Assembly: GCF_001039355.2 (NCBI RefSeq)
Contig: NW_019775662.1
Coordinates: 180,584 to 244,583, forward strand
DNA length: 64,000 bases
DNA from: Lingula anatina
Lineage: Eukaryota > Brachiopoda > Lingulata > Lingulida > Lingulidae
Direction of reading: 5' to 3'
The notes below the pieces were generated by a model that was not told the DNA's origin, did no database searches, and was given only the letters and a program-made list of their open reading frames with translations. The first letter of the stretch is position 1, and the number at the start of each line of letters is the position of its first letter. The translations under genes were made by a program, and so were the position numbers. This document shows positions 25,201-35,625 of the stretch, piece after piece.

Positions 25201-28200
25201 AGCATTGTGGAGGAACCAATAAGGCCAATGTTTATTCTGTCTGTAAGTAAGCTCAGACGAAATTGATAAGCTGATTAATTAACGAGCAGCAAGTCTCTGT
25301 AAACAATTAAATATTACAACGAATTATGCCATAATACGGCTATGGTTACAAACACATTATCTACAACTTAAGAAACTTCAGTTTTCTCAGTTATTTGATA
25401 TATATACATCAATTTTCAGCGTTCTACTACTCCCGTGCTGCGTCCTGCATGCATCTTGCTGAACAAGGTGTTTTAACAGAGGGAACGTATTGGGTTCAGG
25501 AAGAGGCAGGACAAACATCTAAAAAAGTTCAATGCAATAATAAAGGTAATTACTTCACAATTAGCAAAACTTATGAACTTATTTCCATGCATGTGAAAAA
25601 CCTTATATTCGTGAATCTGATATTTGGCCCCACATCTTTGCGATAACCATCGGGTTTAGAGGAATTGTCGCACCTCATTTACAACATTATACATTATTAG
25701 CCCAGCACTTAAAAATACATCATTGGATAAGACTTTCTACCATTTAATTTAATAGATTAATGATTATGATATTATTCTTGAATTAAACATTGATCCACAT
25801 ATTGTCTTTAAAATAACCACATTTTAAGATAACCACCTGACCATGTTACATCATTGACGATAACATTGTTTAGGTCCATGCCATACGCCTCTGATGCACT
25901 TTTACGACAACACCTTAACAATTACGACATCAACGACATCCAGCGATGCCAACTATACAGCAAGCAACGCATTGTAAGTAAAACTACATATATTGTCTTT
26001 CAAAATATACATAGGGTTTTTATTGCCATTTCCCTTTTGCTTAAATAAGCTTTACTCTTGCAAAGAAAATTAAAAACTAATACGTACACCTATGTACCGT
26101 TAGATAAATTCAAATGATTTGTTAGTTAGTTAGACATTATTCCGAACATACTTAGGCTTGAGTTTAAACATCCTCATGGCAGCACCCAAATATGACTACC
26201 CTTTCTGAACTGATTGGCTATTGATTGTGACGTCACAGTACTTTGGATATTCCAGCCTCTATGGTGTGTTTGGTGTCGGTTTTGACACGGGAGATACCAA
26301 CCCCTGGATCCAAGTGTCGTTCAGCGAACTCTTCATATTTACAGGCATCGCGACTCAAGGTAAAATGCAAATGTTATCAAATATTTCCGACATAGTTTTA
26401 AGTCTAAATAAAGTTTCAAGCTGTCAAAATAAGAAAGATGCTACCTCAGTCCTGTCACTTTTATGCCTGAATCCTGGCTTGTTGTAATACATGCACATGT
26501 ATTATTAGATTCTTCTTTACTTCGGGACATTTGAGCTGCGCCAGAAAATAGTCATTGAATAAGGTACATATGGTGGTCATTGTATTGAAACAGGTGCCAA
26601 AGATGTCGACAATATGCAGTGGGTTGGAGGCTACTCCATCGGCTACAGTGAAGACGGTATGAACTGGACACATTACGACAACGGCAACCAGGTGACTATA
26701 TACAAGTACAAGTTTATATATATATAGGTTTCGTGGAGACCGTGTATTAGGTCGCGTTTCCAATCAAACTAACGGTCAACGTAGATTGATCTAACTCTGT
26801 AGGGACTCTTGCTGAATGCAATCAGATGCAATTTAATTTTGATTCCATTTAATGAGAGTCACGCAGTATTTTTTTTTATTTCTTTTATAGTTGGCCGGCA
26901 ACACAGATTTCAACAAAGTGGTACTTAATACCTTTAAGTACCCTTTCTTGGCTCAGCATGTTCGCTTGTATCCCAACACCTCGACCTGCCACAACAACTG
27001 CAGTCTACGCATGGAGATGTATGGGTGCAAGTACAGTTCCTTTGACCGTAAGTACTGTGTAGTTGTTTGCTTATATGTTATCGCTTCAGTTTCTACAGTA
27101 ATACATGTATATGAAGAACCATGCAGTTTGTATTTTTTCTTTTAATCGAGTTTTGCTTCATTATTACATGTATGTGTTACTGATTTCTATCATAAACTCA
27201 CTTTCTATCATAAACCCACAACTTCCATGTTTCTGCCAATAAATCATTTTTTCCATAGATGGCGACTATTACGTTGGGTGTATCGTTGAGACGATGGACC
27301 CAAACCTAAGTCCTGTCATGGAACGGGTTATATCAACAAACTGTGGAACACCTGCCGCCTGTGTCGACTTATGCAGAGACAATGGGTATCTTTATGCTGG
27401 TCTGAGTGGAGGTAAGATACTAATAAATTACAATAAGTCAATGGGAAATGTACATTTATTGAATAATAAACACCGGGTCGTGTTCATGCATGTTGGTTTA
27501 AATAAAGAGGCTAAGAACTGGACAGTGTGGGATGATACACGTAGCTTTCGATGCCTTACAAAACACTTTTTTTAACGAATTTGCGCGCTTGAAAAAAAGA
27601 ATAAGCAAATGAAATGTGGCTTGTTGCTCTCTTCAGTGGTGGTAGTTTAGAAATATATAAATAAAGCAAAGAGGAATTGAAAAAATAAAAATACAGACTA
27701 CGGTTCGTGCGTCAAGGACCGATATTAGTTTCTATTCCAAAGCATTTTTAATGATTCACTCTAAAGTGCACAGAAACCCCATACAGGTATAGAAACCAAT
27801 TAGTAATGTAGATGTGATATGGTATGGTATGACGTGCTAGCGAAAATGTTACTGCATTTAACAAGCTTCATCGTCACCTGACGGCTTGACCTTATTTTCT
27901 TGACAGACAACTGCTCCTGTTCCAACAGCGTGGACAAATACGGTCGTTCTTCGCACTCGTACTGTCACATAACGTGCTCTGGCGATTCCAGCGCCTTTTG
28001 TGGAGGGCACTACCGTTATTCTGTATGGAGGACGTGGGGTAAGATGATAAACTAGGTGCCATATCAATGAACTCAACGTAGTTTCCGTCTTGGGAGTTCA
28101 ATCCCTTAGTAAGTTTTTCTTAAAAGTAAGTAAAATCGTTGCTAAAGAAATGGATATAAATAATGATTGAGGTGATTCCACCATTTTTACTGGATAGGGC

Positions 28201-29479
28201 CAGAACACCGTCCTTCGGTCGTTCCAGCAGGTCATCCCGCAGGTGCTTCTGTAGTATTTCCTAGTAGTTCATCATTTGGTAACAGATTAGTACCATTCAT
28301 AATGGTAGCTGAATAAATAAGACAGGAAATAGTATCGGGTGTTAACATGGAAATAGAAGCCTATCGGGTGTTAAGAAATGGTAAACCTAATAAAGATAAG
28401 ACTTAAGACTATCAAATGATCATTATTGATGTCATTTTTGAGAAGCCAAAATCTCCTTGGTATTTTTCAGATGTACGTTGCCCCGCAGTGCCATTAGTGG
28501 GCAATGCCTCGGCCTCCACCTCAAACAGGGAGCACAATGTCAAGGTCACGTACAGTTGCCTGCCAGGCTTTCACTGGCCATCGGGAACTCTGGAGGAACA
28601 CAAATCAATCACCTGTCAAGTCAATAACTGGACAGCCACACCCCCTGCTTGTGAAGGTGAAGGATTGAAACATACATTGTATCTATACTCACGGTTCTAA
28701 ACATAAAAAAAATGAAGATGGATATTTAACACGCTTTCATTACGTCATTAAAGTTGCTTAATGTTTATTCACAGGATTTTGCAGATATTTGTTTTTTTCA
28801 ATTGTGAACAGCTATTTTAGTGAAATAATTTATCATTATCTGCTAGTCGCACAGTGTACTGGGAACCCGCAGACTGTCTCCAACGCCACCTTGACGCAGT
28901 CTGGCAACAGCTACCTAGATGTCGCCACATACACGTGTATAGAGAACCACGCCTTCCAGGATGGAACGACAACGAAGCAGGCGTCTTGCTTGAGTAACGG
29001 GCAGTGGGATAACAGCGTCCCATCTGCCTGCATTCGTAAGTGCATTTAAAGACAGCGCGTGCATTATTAGACTTTATCATTAAAAATCTGTTAATTGTAT
29101 TAACCAGTAATTACTGTCCATACATGTACAACCTATCTACGGGGTACCTTCAGTATATCCTAATTCCAAGATATACCTGTATGTAGTATTTAAGAAGGTA
29201 ATTCCATCCTTTAATCGTTTTCACCTTTCAACAGGCCCCCAGTGCCCGGCGGTGTCCAGCAGCCTTTCTTACACCACGGCCAACTCGAGTGACCACGAGG
29301 CGGGGGCGGCGGTGAGGTACGAGTGCTCTCCAAATTCCACATTCAGTGATGGGAGCTCGGAGAGGACACGTCGTTGCCTCGTGTCCGGACACTGGGACAG
29401 TACGGAGGAGGCGTGTGGTAAGGGTCACTGTGAGTTGACACCGCACCAGTATGGTGGGTGGGCTAAGGTGTGTAATTAA
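13671..29479 (+). CDS. Composite lectin: LamG-EGF-CTLD-WSC-F5/8C-WSC-sushi x3 (plus copy)
   Basis: Large secreted or surface protein that I do not recognise as a named gene. Exons: 13671-13728, 15915-16121, 17920-18081, 18578-18739, 22108-22254, 22567-22683, 22952-23227, 23775-23962, 24526-24754, 24988-25242, 25420-25545, 25874-25973, 26256-26359, 26594-26691, 26891-27047, 27259-27411, 27907-28038, 28471-28656, 28847-29035 and 29235-29417 or -29479. All joins are in frame, giving about 1,076 residues to the last listed donor. Order: signal peptide 1-19, LamG-like about 20-245, EGF 246-284, Thr-rich stalk to 376, CTLD 377-515, WSC 516-600, GxYW-type linker to 642, F5/8C 643-795, WSC to 890, sushi 891-1076. 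Most domain borders fall on phase-1 introns, the usual sign of exon shuffling. If the last exon reads through its donor, the protein stops at 29477-29479. No membrane segment or GPI signal was found, so the true C-terminus is unresolved. Role inferred only: multivalent glycan or pathogen binding. Confidence 0.85.
13953..14000. other. Assembly gap (48 N)
   Basis: The run of N lies in intron 1 and is flanked on both sides by the same poly(C)-poly(A) string, so the gap probably reflects an unresolved homopolymer repeat. The bases around it may be duplicated. Confidence 0.95.
14905..15070 (-). mobile_element. Partial copy of the TTAA MITE found at 32955-33297
   Basis: The reverse complement matches one half of the element at 33120-33297, including the CGAAGAGTTAT end and the CTTAAGAGATTTTAAC interior. 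The other half is missing. It lies in intron 1 of the lectin gene. Confidence 0.65.
16485..16714. mobile_element. Short hAT-like MITE
   Basis: Terminal inverted repeat CAGGGGCGGATT at 16485 and AATCCGCCACTG at 16714, one mismatch; the interior is G-run/C-run rich. CAGGGGCGGATT-type ends are common in non-autonomous hAT elements. Target duplication is not clear. Confidence 0.65.
18745..20408 (-). mobile_element. Tc1/mariner-like element with 570-bp inverted arms
   Basis: Arms 18745-19315 and 19838-20408 are inverted copies (about 90 percent identical by eye), starting GCATTGGTCAAAAAGGTTG and flanked by TA at 18743-18744 and 20409-20410, as expected for a Tc1 target duplication. The 520-bp centre on the minus strand reads [20 protein letters not shown], resembling the W..V.F.DES.F.L...DG block of Tc1 transposases. 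The frame is broken in several places and the glutamate block and C-terminus are absent. It lies in the lectin intron between 18739 and 22108 and is missing from copy B. Confidence 0.75.
20409..20453. repeat. (GA)n microsatellite
   Basis: About 20 GA units directly after the right end of the Tc1-like element. Confidence 0.95.
20700..21100 (-). mobile_element. Second Tc1 transposase C-terminal fragment
   Basis: The minus strand reads [17 protein letters not shown], matching the LPWPARSPDLNPIEHVW block, and in another frame [18 protein letters not shown], matching the C-terminal DTWN.IP...IR.L..SM block of Tc1 transposases. Frame shifts and stops mark it as dead. It lies upstream of the other Tc1 element in transposase orientation and cannot be its continuation. 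Confidence 0.65.
22257..22294. repeat. (CT)n next to a splice donor
   Basis: The repeat begins 2 bp inside the intron after exon 22108-22254. The matching intron in copy B holds a shorter interrupted GA-type tract (forward strand) at 49626-49650. Confidence 0.9.
22567..22683 (+). other. EGF-like domain exon, plus copy
   Basis: Six cysteines in EGF spacing: [13 protein letters not shown], then YSCAC and SGTSC. Phase-1 borders on both sides. No Asp/Asn pattern typical of calcium-binding EGF is evident. Confidence 0.92.
22952..23227 (+). repeat. Thr-rich stalk encoded by a 30-bp coding minisatellite
   Basis: About seven to eight tandem copies of a 30-bp unit encode [10 protein letters not shown] with small changes ([20 protein letters not shown]). 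The exon encodes about 92 residues, against about 84 in copy B (48815-49066). Copy A is cut by an N within the same repeat. Dense Thr and Pro suggest a mucin-like O-glycosylated spacer between the EGF and lectin domains. Confidence 0.93.
23775..24754 (+). other. C-type lectin-like domain, plus copy (two exons)
   Basis: Exons 23775-23962 and 24526-24754. Long-form CTLD start CPSGW...SCY, helix [21 protein letters not shown], then YWDAGNPD and FSWINAE in place of the EPN/QPD and WND calcium motifs, ending RALCE. The helix Cys and the final Cys (C1-C4 pair) are present. The inner loop pair, normally before and after WND, is missing. Sugar specificity cannot be assigned. Confidence 0.88.
24988..25242 (+). 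other. WSC domain 1, plus copy
   Basis: One exon with the full WSC cysteine pattern: [31 protein letters not shown] and [16 protein letters not shown] domains bind polysaccharide in fungal cell-wall sensors and occur in animal polycystin-1 and kremen. Confidence 0.93.
25420..27047 (+). other. Linker plus F5/8C (discoidin) domain, plus copy
   Basis: Exon 25420-25545 encodes SCMHLAEQG...GTYWV...VQC, like the short fibrinogen-type lead-in seen before discoidin domains in neurexin-IV-like proteins. Exons 25874-25973, 26256-26359, 26594-26691 and 26891-27047 form the discoidin fold: [58 protein letters not shown] and LRMEMYGC. The usual QPD/DLG positions are altered (QVSFSE for QVDLG). Confidence 0.9.
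27259..28038 (+). other. WSC domain 2, plus copy (two exons)
   Basis: Exons 27259-27411 and 27907-28038 give [39 protein letters not shown] and [10 protein letters not shown], a complete WSC pattern split by one intron. Confidence 0.9.
28471..29417 (+). other. Three sushi (CCP) domains, plus copy
   Basis: One exon each: 28471-28656, 28847-29035 and 29235-29417. Each has four cysteines and the late Trp of the complement control protein module (for example RCPAV...YSCLPGF...ITCQVNNW...PPAC). All have phase-1 borders. Confidence 0.93.
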
Positions 29480-32400
29480 ATTTAACTTATCAACACGATG
29501 ATTATAATGAATCATTTGAGGAATTCAGTTCCTCATCATTAAATAACTTAACAAGGCTGATGGCTACGACAAAAAAGGTAGGTAAATTTTCCAAATCCAT
29601 AGAGCTAAACTATTTGCCTGAAAATTCTGTCATTTTTATTCTTTCATTATTCTTTGTCTTATTTTACGGTTTAAGTTGTTCTTACTGCTTTCCGGTGTTT
29701 CGTTGTATTTGGGATGAGAGAGACAGAGAGAGAGGGAGATGTGAAGAGACATAGAGGGAGAGGAAGAGATAGAGAGGAGGAGAGGGAGAAAGAGAGCATT
29801 TACTTTGATTGAGCAGTGTTGTGCGTCAGAAAATGTGGTCGTTTCATAGCTGGATCCAGCTTAAAAGAAAACAACAGGAAATGTAACCTGTTCGGGTTTC
29901 TGGGTAACATGATCTTACAGGCAGAAATTTGGGGGAATATTTCCCAATTTGCTGAGTATTAAGTCCCATTGAAAGTCAAACTCCTTGAACTTCCTCGAAG
30001 AGGAAGTATCAGTTGCCCAAGCAGAGTTGGGTGAAACTGCGAGTGCTACTGCTACTGCAAGACCCGATGATAAACTGATGATAAACTGAAGACATCTGCA
30101 TACAGGAAAAGGGAGCTTTCAAGGGTAAGTAAAACAGCCGTTCATATCAGTACATATATTGTTAAGAAATAAGAGACATGACGAGTAGCAAAATAATTAT
30201 ACGCTTTACATGTACACACTACGGTTTGAGCGAGCCTGTAAACAGTCCCCGTCCCCTAACATTTATAACTTGCCCATGGCAGTGCTAATAATGATATTGT
30301 CTCTTAATTTGAAACATTTGAACAGATAAACATTTTACTTAAAATATCGTATTCTTATTTTTTATATTTTCAAATGTTGCAATAGAATGAAATGGAGCTG
30401 TCCATTTCCCAGGTTCAGAGCAAAGAAACCATACAAGCTATATGACTGATGTTCAATAGAAAGGATCTGGAGAAGATCATATGGAATGTACAGATTTGTT
30501 ATATACCTTTGGTGAGTTCTTGATATATAAATGATATATAGTTTAAGGAGCATTTGATAGATTTTTAATGTAAAATCATGTTTTTCAATAATGCAACTCA
30601 TTTTAATTAAAATGTTTTATCATTATTAGATTATTTCAGTAATATATCTTTTCTAGAAAACCATGTGAAAAAATATCCAATTTGTAACTAGCTATTGTCG
30701 TAAGATATGTTAAAAAGAAACTGACATCGAAAACATTTTTACAGTGTTCATGACTAGATTGATATAATTTTGTTGATATTTGAATATATAAATGCCTTTT
30801 TAAGGACTGCTGCTTATGAGAGCATTTGTACTTTGTTGTGAAGAGTGGTTACAGATATAAAAGAAAATCAGCCTAGGAGAAAAAACTTCCTGTTTGGAAG
30901 ACTTCCATTCAGTTGTAAACCATTTTACACCTACAATGTACAGGTTTTCATATGGAGTGCACAGCAGGTTTGTAGCTGTATTAAACAGTACTCTATACCT
31001 AAAATTAATATGATAAAGCTATAACAGTGAATGCTAGCACACAAATGTATTACTCTTGATTTTTGTAATTCAGCATATTTGTCATACAGTTAATTAAAAC
31101 GTTTTTATTCAGGTTGCTTTTAGCAGAATGCAACATAATTGGAATGGACAAAGAGATCCGGACTTTACCAAGGATGGAGACCAGCTAAATTCAAAAAGGA
31201 CAACTACACTGTCCAAGATATGCCTGTGTTTTGCATATTAGCAGTAGGTACGTACTAGTATCTGTAAATAAATATCAGTTCATCAACTGCTTCATATTTT
31301 TATTGAGTGCTACCGGTACCAGTCATATTACATTATCTAATCACTGTGAAATTGATCAGTATTGACTGTTTGTTCGTTGAAAAGCATGTCCATGGTGGTA
31401 ATTAATACCTGCAAATGCATAATTCTTTCAGGACGTGTTCACCAACTGCTCAGTTCCCTGATGTCGTCTTAAGTAGGACACCATTGATGCCGCAGCACTA
31501 GGGAATCCCCCCCCTCCATTGTGTGCACAGTACAAAAGACCAAGAATTGAAGAAATCCAAAACTTTTAATTTAATAATTGATTAAAAAATAAATAAATAA
31601 AGTAAATAAAAATTTAATAAGTAATTTGGATGACTGTGACAATCAAAATGGCTACAAAAATGCTCATGTTTTATTTGTTTACGTTCTAACTGATATCAAC
31701 AATATCCGCAGGAAAGAATACTTTTATTTGTCATTCTAATAAAGATTTCTAAGATAATATTACTACAACGAAAAAGATGTCCATATGAAGACCCAAGTCC
31801 CAAATTTTTATGTAAATTCAAACGGTTGTTTGTGCTTGAGAAGTGCTTACTTTCATGCTTGCAAAAATAATAGTTCTAAAATATTTATGTTTTATTTGTA
31901 TCTTAATTATTGAAATCTTAATTATCTAAAGCAAACAACAATAATTTGATTAAATAAATAAGCGGATGACTCTGACACTCAGTGACATATATGTTGCTTA
32001 CTTGCCGCATTAAGTTTATAGGCTGCAAAAAAATAAATAAAAATGTTTAAAAGGTATTGTCACTAGTACAAGTGAAAAAAATCCATGTCAAGAATTAATT
32101 CCAATCATTTTTATGAAATTTCATATCCCTTGTAGTTGTTGCTTTTTCAATGCCCCCCCCTCCCTCTTAGGCCCCTGCTTATCAAGACTGTTCAAATTGT
32201 CATACAGTACCGAGGGCAACTCCACCGTCGACATTTAAAATGGCAAAGACTACTCACAACTAAAACCACCAATTAGTGAAGCGCGTTGGCTCTCATCGTG
32301 CTCTATAACGTCACAGGTGAAGTCAAACGTAAACCCAGTGGAAAAGAAAATAAAAGTAGGAACGTTCCGGGCAGGCTTATAAAAAGCGCCGTAACTTGAA

Positions 32401-32755
32401 TTGATTCAGTAGCTTTCCCGTTATAGCACCACTTCATTCCACCTGTAAGCTGCGTTCAGTAGAAAAAATGGGATCTTCCCGGCGGAATCATTTGATAAAT
32501 ATATTTTTTTCTCAAAGTTGGCTCCGTTGCAATTACGTGAACGGAAAGCGCACAAGGTTATACATATTTGAAGTTTTTTAAATGATTCCCTCTAAATGGG
32601 GTAGCTTGAACTAAAACCGTCCCATTGAGCTCTCAAACGTCACAGGTGAAGCCAAAGTAAATCTCAACATAAAGTCCTAGTAAGTCCTAGTAAGTCCTAG
32701 TAAAAACAAGTAATCTATCTAGGAACGCTCTGTGTACGCTTCTCGTGTACATGAA

Positions 32756-32929
32756 CAGGCCTGTAGCCAGCAATTTCAAAAGGGGGGTTCTTTTTCTGAA
32801 AAAGTGGACCTTTTCCCATGAAAACTTCATGTTTCTAGATCAAATTTTACCCAGAGAGGACCTTTTCCCAGCAAAAGGGGCGGTTCTTTCGAACCCCCCC
32901 CCCCCCGAACCCCCCTGGCTACGGGCCTG
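32756..32929. mobile_element. Short MITE with CAGGCCYGTAGCCAG ends
   Basis: 174 bp with 15-bp terminal inverted repeats, CAGGCCTGTAGCCAG and CTGGCTACGGGCCTG (one mismatch), and ATGAA on both sides as a possible 5-bp target duplication. The interior carries AAAAGGGGGGTTC and a long poly(C). A truncated copy starts at 50788. Confidence 0.85.
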
Positions 32930-32954
32930 ATGAAGAACTTTAACAACGTTGATG

Positions 32955-33297
32955 TTAAAGGGATAATAACTCTTCGTATGAGATCTATATTTCTCAATAA
33001 AAACATTGTGAATAACTCACAGAAATATAATATATTCTGTTTTACCACAAAAACGGCAGTTATAGCTATTATTCTGATATCTAAGCTTGTCTTTAGACCA
33101 CGTGACCTCCATTGATAGCTATACTCTGTTATAACTCTTAAGAGATTTTAACAAAAAACCAAACTTTTTAGAAAAAAACCAGGGACTAACTTTGAATGTA
33201 GAAATGGATTCATTAACCATTGGTAAGTATGGGAAAATTGTTGTTTACTCCAGGAAAATTCTTTTTTGGCCGAAACGAAGAGTTATTGTCCCTTTAA
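32955..33297. mobile_element. MITE with TTAA target duplication
   Basis: TTAA at 32955-32958 and 33294-33297 flank inverted ends AGGGATAATAACTCTTCG and CGAAGAGTTATTGTCCCT. The TTAA target fits a piggyBac- or Kolobok-type non-autonomous element. A partial copy is at 14905-15070. Confidence 0.75.
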
Positions 33298-33439
33298 TAC
33301 CATGTTCGCAGACTGGCGTTTCGCGGGTAAAATACATATGCACGGCTCACGCCTATCAATTGTTATGGCAGATATATACATGTACAGCCGAACTGTGAGA
33401 AATTAGAAACATTCCATTTGAGCCCGATCATACCAACGA

Positions 33440-33720
33440 AGCTTCTGTGGCTGCATGGTAACATCGCCGTCTTGAACAGGTAGTCACTTGTACGCGGGTT
33501 CGGATCCTAAGATAGTCTATATGATTTTTTTGCTGGAAATAATTTCTTAAAATTGCATTTGATTGCTATAAGACGAAAATCGTACATACGGAGGTTGGGC
33601 GGTTCAGTCACGGAGCAGTCGGTAGCGTGCTTGACTATAACAAAACAACAAGCCACTAGCAAACCATGGTAACGGCTAGTAATGAGATCGAATCCCATTT
33701 GATGCTTGAGAGCTTATAAC
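33440..33720 (+). mobile_element. Two tRNA-like SINE heads
   Basis: 33451-33510 has an A-box-like TGGCTGCATGGTAACATCG and a B-box-like GGGTTCGGATCC. 33610-33695 has a second pair, GGAGCAGTCGGTAGCG and GATCGAATCCC. Neither has pairing acceptor stems, so they are read as degenerate tRNA-derived SINEs rather than tRNA genes. Confidence 0.4.
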
Positions 33721-34074
33721 AACGTCAACAAACAGCTGACCCCGCAACTGTAAACGAATACAGGCTATCGTGGGTCCGGGCAAGTTACCTTTTGCATAAA
33801 TTATTATAAATTCAGAATTAGTGATCGGTTTGCCATTATCATATAGTCTGCATAAGTCAAGTCTATATTCATTATCGTTTATCGATTAAAACATAATTTC
33901 GTTTGTTTATCTATTTATTGCCTTTTATTTATATAGATCTATGTACTGTTTGAGAGACTGGGAGGTTTTTCTTCTTTTTTCAAAGACTGGCTCAGCCTAC
34001 GGAGAACGTGTTTGTAGTGTACTCCTGGATATGGCAATAAGTGCAAGTGCTCAAATGTGATGTGCAGACAGGCC

Positions 34075-34352
34075 ATTTGTATCATATATTTATATTACTA
34101 TCAAAATACGTTCGTGGTTATTACCATCCAACAGTTTTATTTTAAATAAAGTGGATTTTTCCCCAAAATCCGGGATATTAGTTTCATTTTTTGGTCATTC
34201 AGAGGACTTTGTCGACACAGCCCTGGTCCTTAATGCATTTAATATGGAACATCTTTTATTTGTCTAATGATAAAACATTTGTTTTAATACACATAATAAT
34301 AATAATAATTTTAATATCAAAGTATCAATAACTCGACTAATGTTGTCAATTA

Positions 34353-34389
<37 letters not shown>

Positions 34390-35240
34390 TTATTCTCGAA
34401 CAGAAGACAAAAACATGTCATTATATATTGAACAATGACTTGTGAAAACCTGTCGAAAAAGTTGCATTATTCTTTGGTCCGCTTGCGTTAAGCTTTTTTC
34501 TAAAAATAGCACATCTAAAAATTATCATCAAATGACATAAATCTGTTTTAGTGTTGAGTATAGCCATGATCTAGCAGCAAAACAATCAGTAAGTAATGCT
34601 AAAAGCTTCCATTTAAGTTGTCGCAAATAATGAAACTTCAGAGTCCCCGTTGAGTTAGTGCGAAGTACATGTAGACAGATTGTGAACGCACCCTTAGGCC
34701 GCAGTCTGATTCACACATCGTACAAGCTGGGCCGGTCCAACTCTGCGGAGGATTCTGGCAATCAGTGGAATCAGTTCAGTCAGCACACAGATATAGGATA
34801 TAATGAAAATATATCGTGCTTCTAAAAAGTGTTATGTGTTTTTTTTTTCTTTTTTTTTTTGTGGGCTCCAACTATCGCATATGTTTACAGAAAACGTGAG
34901 GCTGCAAGATAATGTCGCTTCGAGCCCGTATAAGTCACCTCCGAATTTCTTGGTGTGCCCCCTTTCCTGGATTTGTTATTTTTTTCACCGAAAATTGCTA
35001 CTTCTACATGCTTGAGCTGCTACGGATCTTTCCTGGCTTGAAGTCGATGGTTATTATCAACAACTATTACATCAACTTTCAGTTTCTTTCAAGTTAGGCA
35101 CATCTATCAAACAACCACGTTTTTCTGATGCACAACACCGCACAATCCAAGTTAATTCTCTTTCTCTCTCTCCCACTCTCTCACACAGACACACACACAC
35201 ACACACCTCTTCCTTTCATCCCATCTCACCGATTTGTAGC
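34075..35240. repeat. 3' flank segment repeated at 41614-42790
   Basis: The bases from CCATTTGTATCATATATTT onward match 41614 onward with few-percent substitutions and microsatellite length changes. This marks the outer end of the A and B tandem blocks. Non-coding. Confidence 0.85.
34352..34387. repeat. Poly(A) tract
   Basis: About 35 A in a row. The allelic-looking segment at about 41910 has only a short A run at the same place. Confidence 0.9.
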
Positions 35241-35625
35241 GAGTAAGTGTAGCAATATAAACATCCACACATAAAAAAGCAGGAAGAAAAACCTTTAAAG
35301 CGTAAAAGACATGAATAACGAAAAAGAAAAAATCAGTAAAGTAAAATGTAAACTTTAAACAAAGAGATTGAGTTCTATGGATTTAGAAAATTTACCTACC
35401 TTTTCTGTCGTTCGTGGCCAACGATCTTGTTAAATAATTTGATGATGGTGAGATTGAATGAATACCTCATATGATTTATTATAAACATCGTTATTATATT
35501 TTAGTTAATAATTGAGTAAAATATGCACTTTATAAAATATATACCTGATCTGATTATAGTCAGAACAACCGTTTATTTGCACGGTCGGATTTGATATACC
35601 ATGTGATCATATGATCTTACCTGCC

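Larger units (their letters stand above)
29480..35625. other. Spacer between the convergent lectin copies
   Basis: No gene recognised. It lies between the 3' ends of the plus copy and copy A, so it is the centre of the inverted duplication. Residual arm homology continues to about 29600 on the left and from about 35390 on the right. It holds GA-rich sequence (29715-29795), a triplicated TAAGTCCTAG (about 32673-32702), two MITEs, tRNA-like SINE heads and a long poly(A). The word ACGTCACAGGTGAAG recurs at about 32309 and 32637. Confidence 0.6.

Noticed and set aside
29553-29576. Tiny conserved exon candidate before GTAGGT, also near 35398-35425 and 42950-42975
   Set aside because: The acceptor has no pyrimidine tract and the plus copy hits a stop in the required phase; the conservation is explained by duplication.
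29560-29754. Hydrophobic open frame that could be a membrane anchor of the lectin
   Set aside because: It is not preserved in copies A or B and has no acceptor in the right phase.
33440-33720. tRNA gene candidates
   Set aside because: A- and B-box words are present but acceptor and T stems do not pair, so they are listed as SINE heads.
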